Positions 17,952-26,526 are shown, counted from the stretch's first letter. The stretch: 64,000 bases of DNA from Pandoraea sp. (GCA_031291335.1 JARLJF010000072.1:33600-97599); one strand, 5' to 3'. Notes: a model not told the origin generated them from the letters alone. Numbers and translations: made by a program.

Positions 17952-19748
17952 ATGAAAAACAAATACTTCCTGATTTTCCTGGTGCTGCTGGCCGTGTTGC
18001 CGGTACTGCCTGCGCCGGTGCGTTTGCCTGAGTACTGGGTGACGCTGCTCAACTACATCGGCTTGTACAGCATTGTGGCCATCGGCCTCGTTCTGCTGAC
18101 TGGCGTAGCCGGCATGACCTCCTTCGGGCAGGCGGCGTTCGTGGGTCTGGGCGCCTATGCCACGGCTTATCTGACGACGGCCTTTGGCGCGTCGCCGTGG
18201 CTGGGCCTGATCGTCGGTGTGGCGATTACGGCGGCGGCGGCACTCGTTATCGGTGCCATCACCATGCGTCTGTCCGGGCACTTTCTGCCGCTGGGCACGA
18301 TTGCCTGGGGGCTGGCGTTGTACTACCTGTTCGGCAATCTCGAGTTCCTGGGCAAGTACGACGGCCTGAATGACATCCCGACCATCAACCTGTTCGGCAT
18401 CGAGTTGGCGAGCGGGCGTCAGATGTTCTATCTGATCTGGATCGTGGTGGTGCTGGCGGTCGTCTCGATCAAGAACCTGCTCGATTCGCGTCCGGGACGT
18501 GCCATTCGCGCGCTCAAGGGCGGCGGCGTGATGGCCGAAGCAATGGGCGTGAATACCGCGTGGATGAAGGTCGTCGTGTTCGTGTATGCCGCTGTGCTCG
18601 CGTCGATTTCGGGCTGGCTGTACGCGCACTTGCAGCGTGCCGTGAACCCGACGCCGTTCAACCTGAACCACGGTATCGAATACCTGTTCATGGCGGTTGT
18701 CGGGGGCGTGTCGCACGTGTGGGGCGCCGTGCTCGGCGCGGCCATTCTGACGGTGCTCAAGGACTACCTGCAGAACATTCTGCCGGTGCTGCTGGGTGCT
18801 AACGGTAACTTCGAGACCATCGTCTTCGGTGTGCTGCTCGTGCTGCTGCTGCAATATGCACGCGATGGTGTGTGGCCGTTCTTCGCCAGGATCTTCCCGG
18901 CGCGGCGCGTGGCGAAAGCACCGGAGCAGGCCGATCCGCTGGGGCATCGCGCGAAGCCTGCGGTCGGTGAGGTGGTGCTCAAACTCGAGAAGGCGCGCAA
19001 GGAGTTCGGTGGTCTGGTCGCCGTGAACGATGTGTCGTTCGAAGTGAAGGCTGGCGAGATCGTGGGACTGATCGGTCCGAACGGTGCGGGCAAGTCGACG
19101 ACGTTCAACCTGGTGACGGGCGTGTTGCAGGCCACCCGTGGCGAGATTTCGTTCCTGGGTGAGCGCATCGATCGTCTGCCGTCGCGCGAGATCGTCAAGC
19201 GCGGCATTGGCCGCACGTTCCAGCACGTACGCCTGATGCCGCACATGAGCGTGCTCGAGAATGTGGCGATCGGCGCGTATCTGCGCGACAAGAACGGGCT
19301 GCGTCGTCGTCCGCAAGGGGGCGTGTGGTCGAGCGTGCTGCGTCTGGATCGTCACGAAGAAGCGATGCTGCTGAACGAAGCCAGGCAGCAGATCGAGCGT
19401 GTGGGCCTCGGGGCGCACATGTACGACGAGGCGGGCAGCCTGGCCCTCGGTCAGCAACGTATTCTGGAAATTGCCCGTGCGCTCGCGTGCGACCCGACGC
19501 TGTTGCTGCTCGACGAGCCGGCCGCTGGCCTGCGTTACAAGGAAAAGCAGGCGCTGGGCGACCTGCTGAGAAAGCTCAAGGACGAGGGGATGAGTGTGCT
19601 GTTGGTCGAGCACGACATGGACTTCGTGATGAATCTGACCGATCACCTGGTGGTGATGGAGTTCGGCACCAAGATCGCTGAGGGCCTGCCTGAAGACGTG
19701 CAGAAGAACCCGGCGGTGCTCGAAGCGTACCTTGGAGGAGTGGAGTGA
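17952..19748 (+). CDS. Fused LivM-type permease and LivG-type ATPase (system 2)
   Basis: A 598-residue two-domain protein. Residues about 1-330 form a LivM permease with 8-10 hydrophobic helices and the motif [20 protein letters not shown]. After a short linker, residues about 345-598 form a LivG ATPase with Walker [10 protein letters not shown] at 375-383, signature [12 protein letters not shown] and Walker [12 protein letters not shown]. The reading frame is uninterrupted across the junction, so this is a real fusion rather than a sequencing join. Fused LivM-LivG proteins are known in Burkholderiales. The next ATPase gene overlaps its stop codon. Confidence 0.93.
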   Translation: MKNKYFLIFLVLLAVLPVLPAPVRLPEYWVTLLNYIGLYSIVAIGLVLLTGVAGMTSFGQAAFVGLGAYATAYLTTAFGASPWLGLIVGVAITAAAALVIGAITMRLSGHFLPLGTIAWGLALYYLFGNLEFLGKYDGLNDIPTINLFGIELASGRQMFYLIWIVVVLAVVSIKNLLDSRPGRAIRALKGGGVMAEAMGVNTAWMKVVVFVYAAVLASISGWLYAHLQRAVNPTPFNLNHGIEYLFMAVVGGVSHVWGAVLGAAILTVLKDYLQNILPVLLGANGNFETIVFGVLLVLLLQYARDGVWPFFARIFPARRVAKAPEQADPLGHRAKPAVGEVVLKLEKARKEFGGLVAVNDVSFEVKAGEIVGLIGPNGAGKSTTFNLVTGVLQATRGEISFLGERIDRLPSREIVKRGIGRTFQHVRLMPHMSVLENVAIGAYLRDKNGLRRRPQGGVWSSVLRLDRHEEAMLLNEARQQIERVGLGAHMYDEAGSLALGQQRILEIARALACDPTLLLLDEPAAGLRYKEKQALGDLLRKLKDEGMSVLLVEHDMDFVMNLTDHLVVMEFGTKIAEGLPEDVQKNPAVLEAYLGGVE

Positions 19749-20494
19749 TGGCAGACGCAATTCTGGAGGTCAAGGACCTCGCCGTCGCATACGGCAAAGT
19801 CGAGGCGGTGCATGGTGCGCATCTGCGGGTGGGTGCGGGCCAGATCGTGACGGTGATCGGGCCGAACGGTGCGGGCAAGTCGTCCATGCTCAACGCGATC
19901 ATGGGAGCGCTGCCGCACAACGGCTCGAGCCGCGGGAGCGTGGCATACCTCGGTCAGGAGATGTCGGCGCTGGCCATTGAAGCTCGCGTATCGCGTGGCA
20001 TGTGCCTGGTGCCGGAAAAGCGCGAGCTGTTCTCGACGATGACCGTCGAGGACAACCTGCTGCTCGGCGCCTACCGCCGCAAGCGTGCTGGAGAGAAGAA
20101 CTTCCTGGACCAGATGGAAGTGGTCTACGAGCTGTTCCCGCGCCTCAAGGAGCGTCGTGTCCAGCAGGCAGGCACGCTGTCAGGCGGTGAGCGTCAGATG
20201 CTGGCGGTGGGCCGTGCGTTGATGGCCAAGCCCCAGTTGCTGATGCTCGACGAGCCGAGCCTGGGTCTGGCACCGCTGATCGTGAAGGAAATCTTCCACA
20301 TCATCAACGACTTGCGCAAGACGGGTGTGGCTACGCTGCTGATCGAGCAGAACGCGCGTGCGGCGTTGCAGGTGGCGGACTACGCCTACGTGATCGAGAC
20401 CGGGGAGCTGGCGCTGGAAGGTCCTGCGCAGGAGCTGGCGACCAATCCCAAGGTTATCGAGACGTATCTCGGGTTGGCGAAGAAGGCTGCCTGA
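19748..20494 (+). CDS. ABC importer ATP-binding protein, LivF type (system 2)
   Basis: A 248-residue ATPase with canonical Walker [10 protein letters not shown] (residues 38-46), signature LSGGERQML and Walker B LLMLDEPSLGLAP. Its ATG overlaps the preceding stop (TGATG), and GGAGGAG lies just upstream, so it is translationally coupled to the fusion protein. It completes system 2, whose binding protein is encoded separately at 14609. Unlike the system 1 LivF, the Walker lysine is intact. A strong terminator follows 34 bases downstream and marks the edge of the replication-origin region. Confidence 0.93.
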   Translation: MADAILEVKDLAVAYGKVEAVHGAHLRVGAGQIVTVIGPNGAGKSSMLNAIMGALPHNGSSRGSVAYLGQEMSALAIEARVSRGMCLVPEKRELFSTMTVEDNLLLGAYRRKRAGEKNFLDQMEVVYELFPRLKERRVQQAGTLSGGERQMLAVGRALMAKPQLLMLDEPSLGLAPLIVKEIFHIINDLRKTGVATLLIEQNARAALQVADYAYVIETGELALEGPAQELATNPKVIETYLGLAKKAA

Positions 20495-20528
20495 CGAGCG
20501 CTGCTTGTTGGCTTGTTGTTACGGAGAG

Positions 20529-20551
20529 GCCCGCCAAATGGCGGGCTTTTT
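20529..20551 (+). terminator. Rho-independent terminator between liv operon and oriC
   Basis: GCCCGCC (20529-20535), AAAT loop, GGCGGGC (20540-20546), then TTTTTC. It would keep liv transcription out of the origin region. Confidence 0.9.
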
Positions 20552-20559
20552 CTTTTGCG

Positions 20560-20860
20560 GTGACGCTGGGAGTGTGTCCCTTTGGCGGGTATCCGGCCCC
20601 ATTTTTTCGGGCAGCGTTGGAGGGTTATCGCCGGTAGGTGGAAACTCACTTATTCACAGTTGCTTGTGGATAGTTGTGGATATCCGAAATCTATGGCGCA
20701 CTGCCGCAATAAGGGGTTTCGAGATTTCTTGGGAAATTTGTCGAAAATATCGCGCAAGGTTATCCACAGAAAAGCAAATTCCCGAAACGCGTTTGGCGGT
20801 CATTGACCGAGTGTGTGGATAAGGTCGCTTTAACGGGTTTAGCCGGGCGGGCTTTCGACT
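20560..20860. other. oriC: Chromosomal replication origin (oriC) candidate
   Basis: No gene is seen here. Five DnaA-box-like 9-mers cluster in 173 bases: TTATTCACA (20650-20658, +), TGTGGATAG (20665-20673, -), TGTGGATAT (20675-20683, -), TTATCCACA (20760-20768, +, perfect) and TGTGGATAA (20814-20822, -, perfect). Between them, 20707-20785 is clearly AT-richer than its surroundings and could be the unwinding element. The site is bounded on the left by a terminator and on the right by parS sites and mnmG, the classic gidA-side origin neighbour. dnaA is not in the window. A GC-skew switch here would confirm it. Confidence 0.85.
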
Positions 20861-20885
20861 TTGTTTCCCGTTTTTTGTTTCGTAG

Positions 20886-20899
20886 GTTTCACGTGGAAC
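20886..20899. promoter_or_regulatory. parS: parS-like site 1 (one mismatch)
   Basis: GTTTCACGTGGAAC, one base from the perfect ParB palindrome GTTTCACGTGAAAC. It lies 64 bases right of the last DnaA box and outside the 228-bp periodic array. Confidence 0.7.
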
Positions 20900-20968
20900 G
20901 GAGGGGCAAGCCGAGGTTGTGAAACCCCATGTCAAGATTTCACTGACGTGCTTTTATGCGTCCGGGCA

Positions 20969-21038
20969 GGGGGGATTGGCGGTGCCCCGATTGCGCTCCA
21001 CTTCCAAGTTGCTACGTCAGCGCACCGCCAATCCCCCC
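20969..21038. repeat. 17-bp inverted repeat enclosing an inverted array-unit fragment
   Basis: GGGGGGATTGGCGGTGC (20969-20985) is perfectly inverted at 21022-21038, with a 36-base loop. The loop and inner arm (about 20980-21020) resemble, in reverse orientation, the segment of the array unit seen at about 22915-22955: roughly four of five positions match. The remaining 21039-21190 shows nothing recognisable. Confidence 0.65.
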
Positions 21039-21241
21039 CTCAATCGCCGGTGTTCTTCGCCGGAATGCATTGATGCGTTTGAACCCTCGTTTCCTCGTTG
21101 ATTTATCTCTCAATGGCGAATCATTTCCTATGCGTCCTCGCCGGTAATCGAGGTTCACCTATGAGAACGAGGCGAAGGCTTCGTCGACGGAAGGGGAGTG
21201 TATCGATTAGCCGTTGGGGAGCCTTCACTGTGGACTTCAAC

Positions 21242-21255
21242 GTTTCACGTGAAAC
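21242..21255. promoter_or_regulatory. parS: parS site 2 (perfect), array unit 1
   Basis: GTTTCACGTGAAAC, the perfect 14-bp palindrome bound by chromosomal ParB. The flanking unit sequence is weakly conserved. Confidence 0.88.
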
Positions 21256-21467
21256 GCACCGGTGGCCCGCTGCTGTTTCTCCCTAGGCACTGGGTTGGCG
21301 GAGATTGCCGATGCTTGAAGGAGCGCTGTTTAAGTGGTGCACGGTCGGGTATTGGTGATCTTCGCTGCTATGCAGTGGGGCGGGCGAGGGGAGTATCCAG
21401 AGAGGGGGTTGGTATGCGTCATCGGTCTGGTGCCGGAATACCCAAGAAGCGCTCATCCATCCTCAAC

Positions 21468-21481
21468 GTTTCACGTGAAAC
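21468..21481. promoter_or_regulatory. parS: parS site 3 (perfect), array unit 2
   Basis: Perfect palindrome, 226 bases after site 2. A second CACGTG core follows at once (21481-21486). Confidence 0.9.
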
Positions 21482-21695
21482 ACGTGCGCTAGTTCGCCGG
21501 TGGTTCTGCCGGGGCAATAGCTCAGCCGCGATTGCCGAGACTCCGACGGAGCTACTTTCAAGCGGAGCGAGGGCAGGGCATAGGTCAGTCATTTCCCGGA
21601 AGTCGGAGCGGGTGGGAGCAGTATTCAGAGATCGGGTTGGTGTACGTCATCGCTCTAGCCACGGGAGACCGACGCCCTCTTCATCCATGCCCGGT

Positions 21696-21709
21696 GTTTC
21701 ACGTGAAAC
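21696..21709. promoter_or_regulatory. parS: parS site 4 (perfect), array unit 3
   Basis: Perfect palindrome, 228 bases after site 3, extended to TGTTTCACGTGAAACA. Confidence 0.9.
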
Positions 21710-21926
21710 ACGGGCGCAAGTTCACCGTTGGTTTTGGTTGGGCAACGGCTCGGCCGAGATTGCTGATGCCCTGACGGAGTGATTATCACGTGAGGTGCAA
21801 TCGGGGTGCCGGTGATCTTCGTCGCCCGTACATACGGGAGAAGGCGAGAGCAGTATTCGGGGATGAGCTTGGTGGACGTCATGGATATTGCCCGGAGCAC
21901 CGGAGCACCCTTCATCCATGCTCGAC

Positions 21927-21940
21927 GTTTCACGTGAAAC
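21927..21940. promoter_or_regulatory. parS: parS site 5 (perfect), array unit 4
   Basis: Perfect palindrome, 231 bases after site 4; a further CACGTG overlaps its end (21940-21945). Confidence 0.9.
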
Positions 21941-22154
21941 ACGTGCGCTGGTTCACCGTTGGTTCTGCTCGGGGACTAGCTCCGAGGCGATTGCCGATGC
22001 CCTAACGTAGCGATTTTCAGGTGGGCGCAGTCGTGGCATGCGTGATCTTCATCGCCCGGAGGAGGGAGAGGGCGAGGGCCGCGTTCAGGGATGTGGTGGG
22101 TGGACGTCATGCGTCTTGCCCAGAGCGCCGAAGCATCCTTCATCCATGCTCGAC

Positions 22155-22168
22155 GTTTCACGTGAAAC
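22155..22168. promoter_or_regulatory. parS: parS site 6 (perfect), array unit 5
   Basis: Perfect palindrome, 228 bases after site 5, in one of the best-conserved units. Confidence 0.9.
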
Positions 22169-22382
22169 ACACGCGACAATTCGCCACCGGTTCTGCTCGC
22201 GCACTAGCTCGGCGGCGATTGCCGATGCCCTGACGTAGCGACTTTTTGGTGGAGCGCAGTCGGGGCATAGGTGTCTTCGTTGCCCGAAGGTGGGAGGAGG
22301 TGAGGGTGGTATTCGGGGATGTGGTGGGTGGACGTCATGGGTCTTGCCCAGAGCGCCAAAGCATCCTCCATCCATGCTCGAC

Positions 22383-22396
22383 GTTTCACGTGAAAC
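22383..22396. promoter_or_regulatory. parS: parS site 7 (perfect), array unit 6
   Basis: Perfect palindrome, 228 bases after site 6. Confidence 0.9.
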
Positions 22397-22611
22397 ACGG
22401 ACGCCGGTTCACCGTTGGTTCTGCTCGGGCACCAGCTCCAAGGCGATTGCCGATGCCCTGACGTAACGACTTTCAGGTGAAGCTCAGCCGGGGGATAGGT
22501 GTTCTTCATTGCCCGGAGGTGGGAGAAGGTGAGGGTGGTATTCAGGGATGTGGTGGGTGAACGTCATGGGTCTTGCTCAGAGCGCCGAAGCATCCTTCAT
22601 CCATGCTCGAC

Positions 22612-22625
22612 GTTTCACGTGAAGC
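22612..22625. promoter_or_regulatory. parS: parS site 8 (one mismatch), array unit 7
   Basis: GTTTCACGTGAAGC, one base off in the right arm, 229 bases after site 7. The surrounding unit is otherwise well conserved, so this is a recent point change. Confidence 0.8.
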
Positions 22626-22839
22626 ACGGGCGGTGCTTCGCCATTGGTTCTGCTCGGACACTAGCTCGGCGGCGATTGCCGATGCCTTGACGTAGCGACT
22701 TTTTGGTGGAGCGCAGTCGGGGCATCGGTGCCTTCGTTGCCCGGAGTTGGGAGAAAGTGCGGGTGGTATTCGGGGATGTGGTGGGTGGACGTCATGGGTC
22801 TTGCCTAGAGCGCCGAAGCATCCTTCATCCGTGCTCGAC

Positions 22840-22853
22840 GTTTCACGTGAAAC
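22840..22853. promoter_or_regulatory. parS: parS site 9 (perfect), array unit 8
   Basis: Perfect palindrome, 228 bases after site 8. Confidence 0.9.
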
Positions 22854-23068
22854 ACACGCGACAGTTCGCCGCCGGTTCTGCTCGCGCACTAGCTCTGCGG
22901 CGCTTGCCGAGGCCCTGACCTAGCGACTTTCAAGTGGAGCGAGGTCGGAGCAACGGTAATCCGCACCGCCCAGATACAGGGCAGAACGAGGGCGAGTCCC
23001 GCGAATGTGCTCGCCGTCGTCGTCAATCCGGCGCCCGAGAACCGAAGCACCACCTATCGGACGCCAAC

Positions 23069-23082
23069 GTTTCACGTGAAAC
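23069..23082. promoter_or_regulatory. parS: parS site 10 (perfect), array unit 9
   Basis: Perfect palindrome, 229 bases after site 9. Its unit is diverged outside parS although the spacing is kept. Confidence 0.9.
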
Positions 23083-23111
23083 AGTCCCCAAAACCGTCGT
23101 TTTCCACGCAC

Positions 23112-23125
23112 GTTCCACGTGAAAC
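23112..23125. promoter_or_regulatory. parS: parS-like site 11 (one mismatch)
   Basis: GTTCCACGTGAAAC, only 43 bases after site 10 and about 90 bases before the mnmG start. ParB bound here might affect mnmG transcription. Confidence 0.7.
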
Positions 23126-23215
23126 ACCGGGGCAGTTACAAATGATGCACCGCAATACCGCTATAATTCCGCAATTACCGAATCCAGAGAGTTTGCCGCG
23201 CGCGGCAATATTGCG

Positions 23216-25192
23216 ATGCTTTATCCGACCGAGTTCGACGTGATTGTTGTGGGTGGCGGCCATGCCGGCACTGAGGCTGCGCTCGCCTCAGCCCGCATGG
23301 GCTGTAAAACACTTCTGCTCACCCATAATATCGAGACGCTCGGTCAGATGAGCTGCAATCCCTCCATTGGCGGGATCGGCAAAGGTCACCTCGTCAAAGA
23401 GGTCGATGCGCTGGGCGGGGCTATGGCGGCCGCGACGGACGAAAGCGGTATTCAGTTTCGTATTTTGAATTCGTCCAAAGGTCCGGCCGTGCGCGCCACT
23501 CGGGCGCAGGCCGACCGGCTTCTTTACAAGCAAGCCATCCGCCATCGCCTCGAGAATCAACCCAATCTCTGGTTGTTCCAGCAAGCCGTTGACGACCTTA
23601 TCGTCGAAGGGGAGCGTGTCGTTGGTGCCATCACCCAGGTTGGGCTGCGCTTCCGCGCCCGTGCCGTCGTGCTGACTGCCGGTACCTTCCTCGATGGCAA
23701 GATTCACGTCGGACTGAACAACTATGTGGGCGGACGCGCCGGAGATCCGGCCGCCATTAGCCTGTCGGCACGCCTCAAAGAGTTGAAGTTGCCGCAAGGG
23801 CGGTTGAAGACGGGTACGCCGCCGCGTATCGACGGTCGTTCCATCGACTTCTCCGTACTCGAGGAACAGCCGGGTGATCTCGATCCGGTACCCGTTTTCT
23901 CATTCCTCGGCAGCGCGGAACAACATCCGCGTCAAGTACCGTGCTGGGTCACGCATACCAACGAACGCACGCACGATATCATCCGCGCCGGCCTTGACCG
24001 GTCGCCGATGTACACCGGTGTCATCGAAGGGGTTGGCCCGCGCTATTGTCCGTCGATCGAGGATAAGATCCATCGCTTCGCCGACAAGACGTCGCACCAG
24101 ATCTACCTCGAACCCGAAGGGCTCACGACCAACGAGTTCTACCCCAACGGTATCTCCACCAGTCTGCCTTTCGACGTGCAGCTCGAACTTGTCCGCTCGA
24201 TGAAAGGCATGGAGAACGCCTACATCCTGCGGCCGGGCTACGCCATCGAATACGACTACTTCGATCCACGCGGGCTGCGCAGCTCGCTCGAAACTCGCGT
24301 GATTTCGGGACTCTTCTTCGCCGGCCAGATCAACGGGACGACCGGCTATGAAGAAGCTGCGGCCCAAGGGCTGCTCGCCGGTATCAACGCTGCGCTGCAA
24401 GTGCAGGGGCGTGAGCCCTGGTGCCCGCGACGCGATCAAGCGTACCTCGGCGTGCTCGTCGACGACCTGATCACACGCGGTGTGTCCGAGCCGTATCGTA
24501 TGTTCACCAGCCGGGCGGAGTATCGCCTGTCGCTGCGTGAGGACAATGCCGATATGCGGCTGACCGAAACCGGGCGCGAACTCGGTGTGGTCGACGATAT
24601 TCGTTGGGAAGCGTTCTGCCGCAAACGTGATGCTGTTTCACGTGAAACAGAACGTCTCAAATCGACGTGGGTGAATCCCAAAACCTTCCCGGCTGAAGAT
24701 TCGGTGCCGTTGCTCGGTAAAGCCATCGATCACGAATACTCACTGGCCGATCTGCTGCGTCGCCCGGAAGTCGGGTACGACGCGCTGATGGCAGTGCAGG
24801 GCGGCCGCCTTGCGCCCGAAGGGCAACTGTCGGACGATCCGCTGCAAGCCAGCCAGATTCGCGAACAGATCGAGATTGCGGTCAAGTATCAGGGCTATAT
24901 CGACCGTCAGGCCGACGAGATCGTACGCAAGGAAGCCAACGAGAACACCGTGCTGCCGGCCAACATCGATTACAACGATGTCCGGGGCCTGTCGATCGAA
25001 GTGCGCCAGAAGCTCAACGCACAGCGGCCTGAGACGCTCGGACAGGCATCGCGCATCTCCGGTGTGACGCCCGCCGCGATCTCGTTGCTGATGATCCACC
25101 TCAAGAAGGGACTCGGACGCCGCCGCGCGTCGGAGGACACGACTGCCGCCACCGCCACCGCCACCGGTGATGACGGTCAGCACGCAGCCTGA
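23216..25192 (+). CDS. mnmG: tRNA uridine-5-carboxymethylaminomethyl(34) synthesis enzyme MnmG
   Basis: A 658-residue FAD-binding protein that, with MnmE, installs the cmnm5 modification on wobble uridine 34 of certain tRNAs. The dinucleotide fold [12 protein letters not shown] is at residues 11-22. The GidA signatures [13 protein letters not shown] and [16 protein letters not shown] are present. Length is slightly above the E. coli protein (about 629), with an Ala/Thr-rich tail. Codons 474-478 (Val-Ser-Arg-Glu-Thr) are encoded by a perfect parS at 24635-24648. The gene borders the origin-parS region and leads the rsmG-lipocalin-parA-parB series. Confidence 0.97.
   Translation: MLYPTEFDVIVVGGGHAGTEAALASARMGCKTLLLTHNIETLGQMSCNPSIGGIGKGHLVKEVDALGGAMAAATDESGIQFRILNSSKGPAVRATRAQADRLLYKQAIRHRLENQPNLWLFQQAVDDLIVEGERVVGAITQVGLRFRARAVVLTAGTFLDGKIHVGLNNYVGGRAGDPAAISLSARLKELKLPQGRLKTGTPPRIDGRSIDFSVLEEQPGDLDPVPVFSFLGSAEQHPRQVPCWVTHTNERTHDIIRAGLDRSPMYTGVIEGVGPRYCPSIEDKIHRFADKTSHQIYLEPEGLTTNEFYPNGISTSLPFDVQLELVRSMKGMENAYILRPGYAIEYDYFDPRGLRSSLETRVISGLFFAGQINGTTGYEEAAAQGLLAGINAALQVQGREPWCPRRDQAYLGVLVDDLITRGVSEPYRMFTSRAEYRLSLREDNADMRLTETGRELGVVDDIRWEAFCRKRDAVSRETERLKSTWVNPKTFPAEDSVPLLGKAIDHEYSLADLLRRPEVGYDALMAVQGGRLAPEGQLSDDPLQASQIREQIEIAVKYQGYIDRQADEIVRKEANENTVLPANIDYNDVRGLSIEVRQKLNAQRPETLGQASRISGVTPAAISLLMIHLKKGLGRRRASEDTTAATATATGDDGQHAA
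24635..24648. promoter_or_regulatory. parS: parS site 12 (perfect) inside mnmG
   Basis: GTTTCACGTGAAAC in frame as GTT-TCA-CGT-GAA-AC(A) in mnmG, 1.5 kb right of the array. ParB binding within a coding sequence is known for chromosomal parS in other bacteria. Confidence 0.9.
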
Positions 25193-25204
25193 CGCGGAGA
25201 CCTC

Positions 25205-25885
25205 ATGACTGATCCGCGAAGGACTGCCGCGAACGGCGGCAACGACCTGGCTACGCTATTGGCAGACGGTATCCGGCAACTGGGCTTGTCCATCAACGAT
25301 GAACAGCAGGCCCGTCTGCTCGAGTTCCAGGCGTTGCTGGCGAAATGGAATGCCGCATTGCAGATGACCTCGATCCGCGATCCGCGACAGATGGTCATCA
25401 AGCACCTGCTCGACTCCCTCTCGATACTGCCGCGCCTCGATCATGAGCCGATTTCACGTGTGCTTGACGTCGGCTCAGGTGGCGGGCTGCCCGGTGTCGT
25501 GCTCGCGATCGTGCGCCCCGACTGGCAAGTAACGGTGAATGACATCGTTCACAAGAAGACCGCTTTCCTCACGCAAGCGCGTGCGACGTTCAAGCTGACC
25601 AACCTGACGGTCGTGACCGGGCGGGTCGAATCGCTCGTCATCGGCAAGGAAGTGCCTGCACCGTTTGACGCGATCGTCTCGCGTGCCTTCGCCGAATTGT
25701 CCGATTTCGTGACGCTCGCTCGCAATTTGCTCGCCCCGGACGGCAGTTTCTGGGCCATGAAAGGTGTGGCGGCCGAAAGTGAACTTGCGCTGCCGACCGG
25801 GTGTGAGTTGGTCGAACGTTTGGCACTGAACGTGCCGTTTCTTGACGCCGAGCGTCATTTGCTCCGCGTAAAGGTGACGGCATGA
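25205..25885 (+). CDS. rsmG: 16S rRNA (guanine(527)-N7)-methyltransferase RsmG
   Basis: A 226-residue SAM-dependent methyltransferase that modifies G527 of 16S rRNA. SAM motif [18 protein letters not shown] is near residues 88-104, followed by the acidic end of beta-2 and the [12 protein letters not shown] segment of GidB proteins. It starts 12 bases after mnmG, and its stop overlaps the lipocalin start (ATGA), so mnmG-rsmG-lipocalin appear cotranscribed. Loss of this gene gives low-level streptomycin resistance in other bacteria. Confidence 0.96.
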   Translation: MTDPRRTAANGGNDLATLLADGIRQLGLSINDEQQARLLEFQALLAKWNAALQMTSIRDPRQMVIKHLLDSLSILPRLDHEPISRVLDVGSGGGLPGVVLAIVRPDWQVTVNDIVHKKTAFLTQARATFKLTNLTVVTGRVESLVIGKEVPAPFDAIVSRAFAELSDFVTLARNLLAPDGSFWAMKGVAAESELALPTGCELVERLALNVPFLDAERHLLRVKVTA

Positions 25886-26466
25886 ACACAGTGACTCGTT
25901 GGATGGGCGCCGCCATGCTGGGGTTGTCGGTGGTGGCCGCTGTTGCCTGGGCGCAATCCGGGCAGGAATCGCTGACGACCCGCGTGCGTCCGGTGCAGAA
26001 GATCGATAAGGCGCGCTATGTCGGCACCTGGTACGAAATAGCACGCTACCCGAATTTCTTCGAGCGAAAATGTGTGTCGGACGTGACCGCGGAGTACGTG
26101 GCACGTGCGGATGGCAGGATCGACGTCACGAACAAATGCCGTAAAGAAGACGGTACCTGGGTCAGCGATGCGGGCCAGGCTCGCACCGACGGGCAGGGCA
26201 CCGGTACGGCGCGTTTCAAAGTCACTTTCGCGCCCGATTGGTTGCGCTGGATTCCCTGGCTTTGGGCGAACTACTGGGTTATCGTGCTCGACGGCGACTA
26301 CCAGTTTGCCGCTGTCGGAGAGCCGAGCCGTGAGTACCTCTGGATACTCTCGCGCACGCCGACGCTCGACGAAAATGCACTGAATCAAATGCGTGCCCAG
26401 TTGCGTAAGCAGGGCTATGACACCGACAAACTGGTGTTGACGCCCCAAAAGGCGAGCGCCCCCTGA
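25882..26466 (+). CDS. blc: Lipocalin family protein (Blc-like)
   Basis: A 194-residue exported lipocalin. An N-terminal signal peptide of about 24 residues is followed by the lipocalin motif [19 protein letters not shown] (about residues 46-64) and the second conserved region [29 protein letters not shown]. Blc-type proteins bind lysophospholipids or fatty acids in the envelope. There is no lipobox cysteine, so unlike E. coli Blc it should be a soluble periplasmic protein. Its ATG overlaps the rsmG stop, an odd position between rsmG and parA, which are usually adjacent. Confidence 0.88.
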   Translation: MNTVTRWMGAAMLGLSVVAAVAWAQSGQESLTTRVRPVQKIDKARYVGTWYEIARYPNFFERKCVSDVTAEYVARADGRIDVTNKCRKEDGTWVSDAGQARTDGQGTGTARFKVTFAPDWLRWIPWLWANYWVIVLDGDYQFAAVGEPSREYLWILSRTPTLDENALNQMRAQLRKQGYDTDKLVLTPQKASAP

Positions 26467-26511
26467 GCACAGCGCGCCGGCGCATCTGACGCCGGCCAGC
26501 AAGCGCAATAA

Positions 26512-26526
26512 CTGAGCTTTGCTCAG
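26512..26526. other. Small hairpin before parA
   Basis: CTGAGC, TTT loop, GCTCAG, followed by AAAA on the plus strand, in the 204-base gap between the lipocalin gene and parA. It could weaken readthrough or mark a separate parA transcript. Confidence 0.3.

Larger units (their letters stand above)
21190..23125. repeat. Tandem parS-bearing repeat array, period about 228 bp, nine units
   Basis: Nine parS sites are spaced 226, 228, 231, 228, 228, 229, 228 and 229 bases apart. The DNA between them is also repeated. Each central unit carries a block with GTGGGTGGACGTCATGGG, then CATCCTTCATCCATGCTCGAC directly before parS, then GGCGATTGCCGATGCCCTGA about 50 bases after it, and GGTGGAGCGCAGTCGGGGCA further on. 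Units at 21.9-22.9 kb are the most alike; the first two and the last are clearly diverged, as in satellite arrays that homogenise from the centre. Short open frames cross the array in several frames but lack ribosome sites, so it is read as non-coding. The likely role is a dense ParB loading centre beside oriC. Confidence 0.9.

Noticed and set aside
21784..21797. Extra parS-like site with a CACGTG core
   Set aside because: TTATCACGTGAGGT has too many arm mismatches to be called parS.
21198..22918. Chain of 60-190 residue open frames across the parS array on both strands
   Set aside because: They arise because the GC-rich unit is near a multiple of three in length. They lack ribosome sites, shift frame between units (229 and 231 steps) and repeat the same parS-encoded peptides (FHVKH, VSRET).
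21190..23125. CRISPR array
   Set aside because: The period is about 228 bp, the repeated part covers most of the unit, there are no 20-50 bp unique spacers, and no cas genes are near. The shared core is a parS palindrome.
20560..23215. dnaA or a plasmid-type replication gene near the origin-like region
   Set aside because: No frame in this stretch resembles DnaA, RepA or other initiators; the region is non-coding.
25451..25464. parS-like sequence in rsmG
   Set aside because: ATTTCACGTGTGCT keeps only the left arm and core; the right arm is lost.
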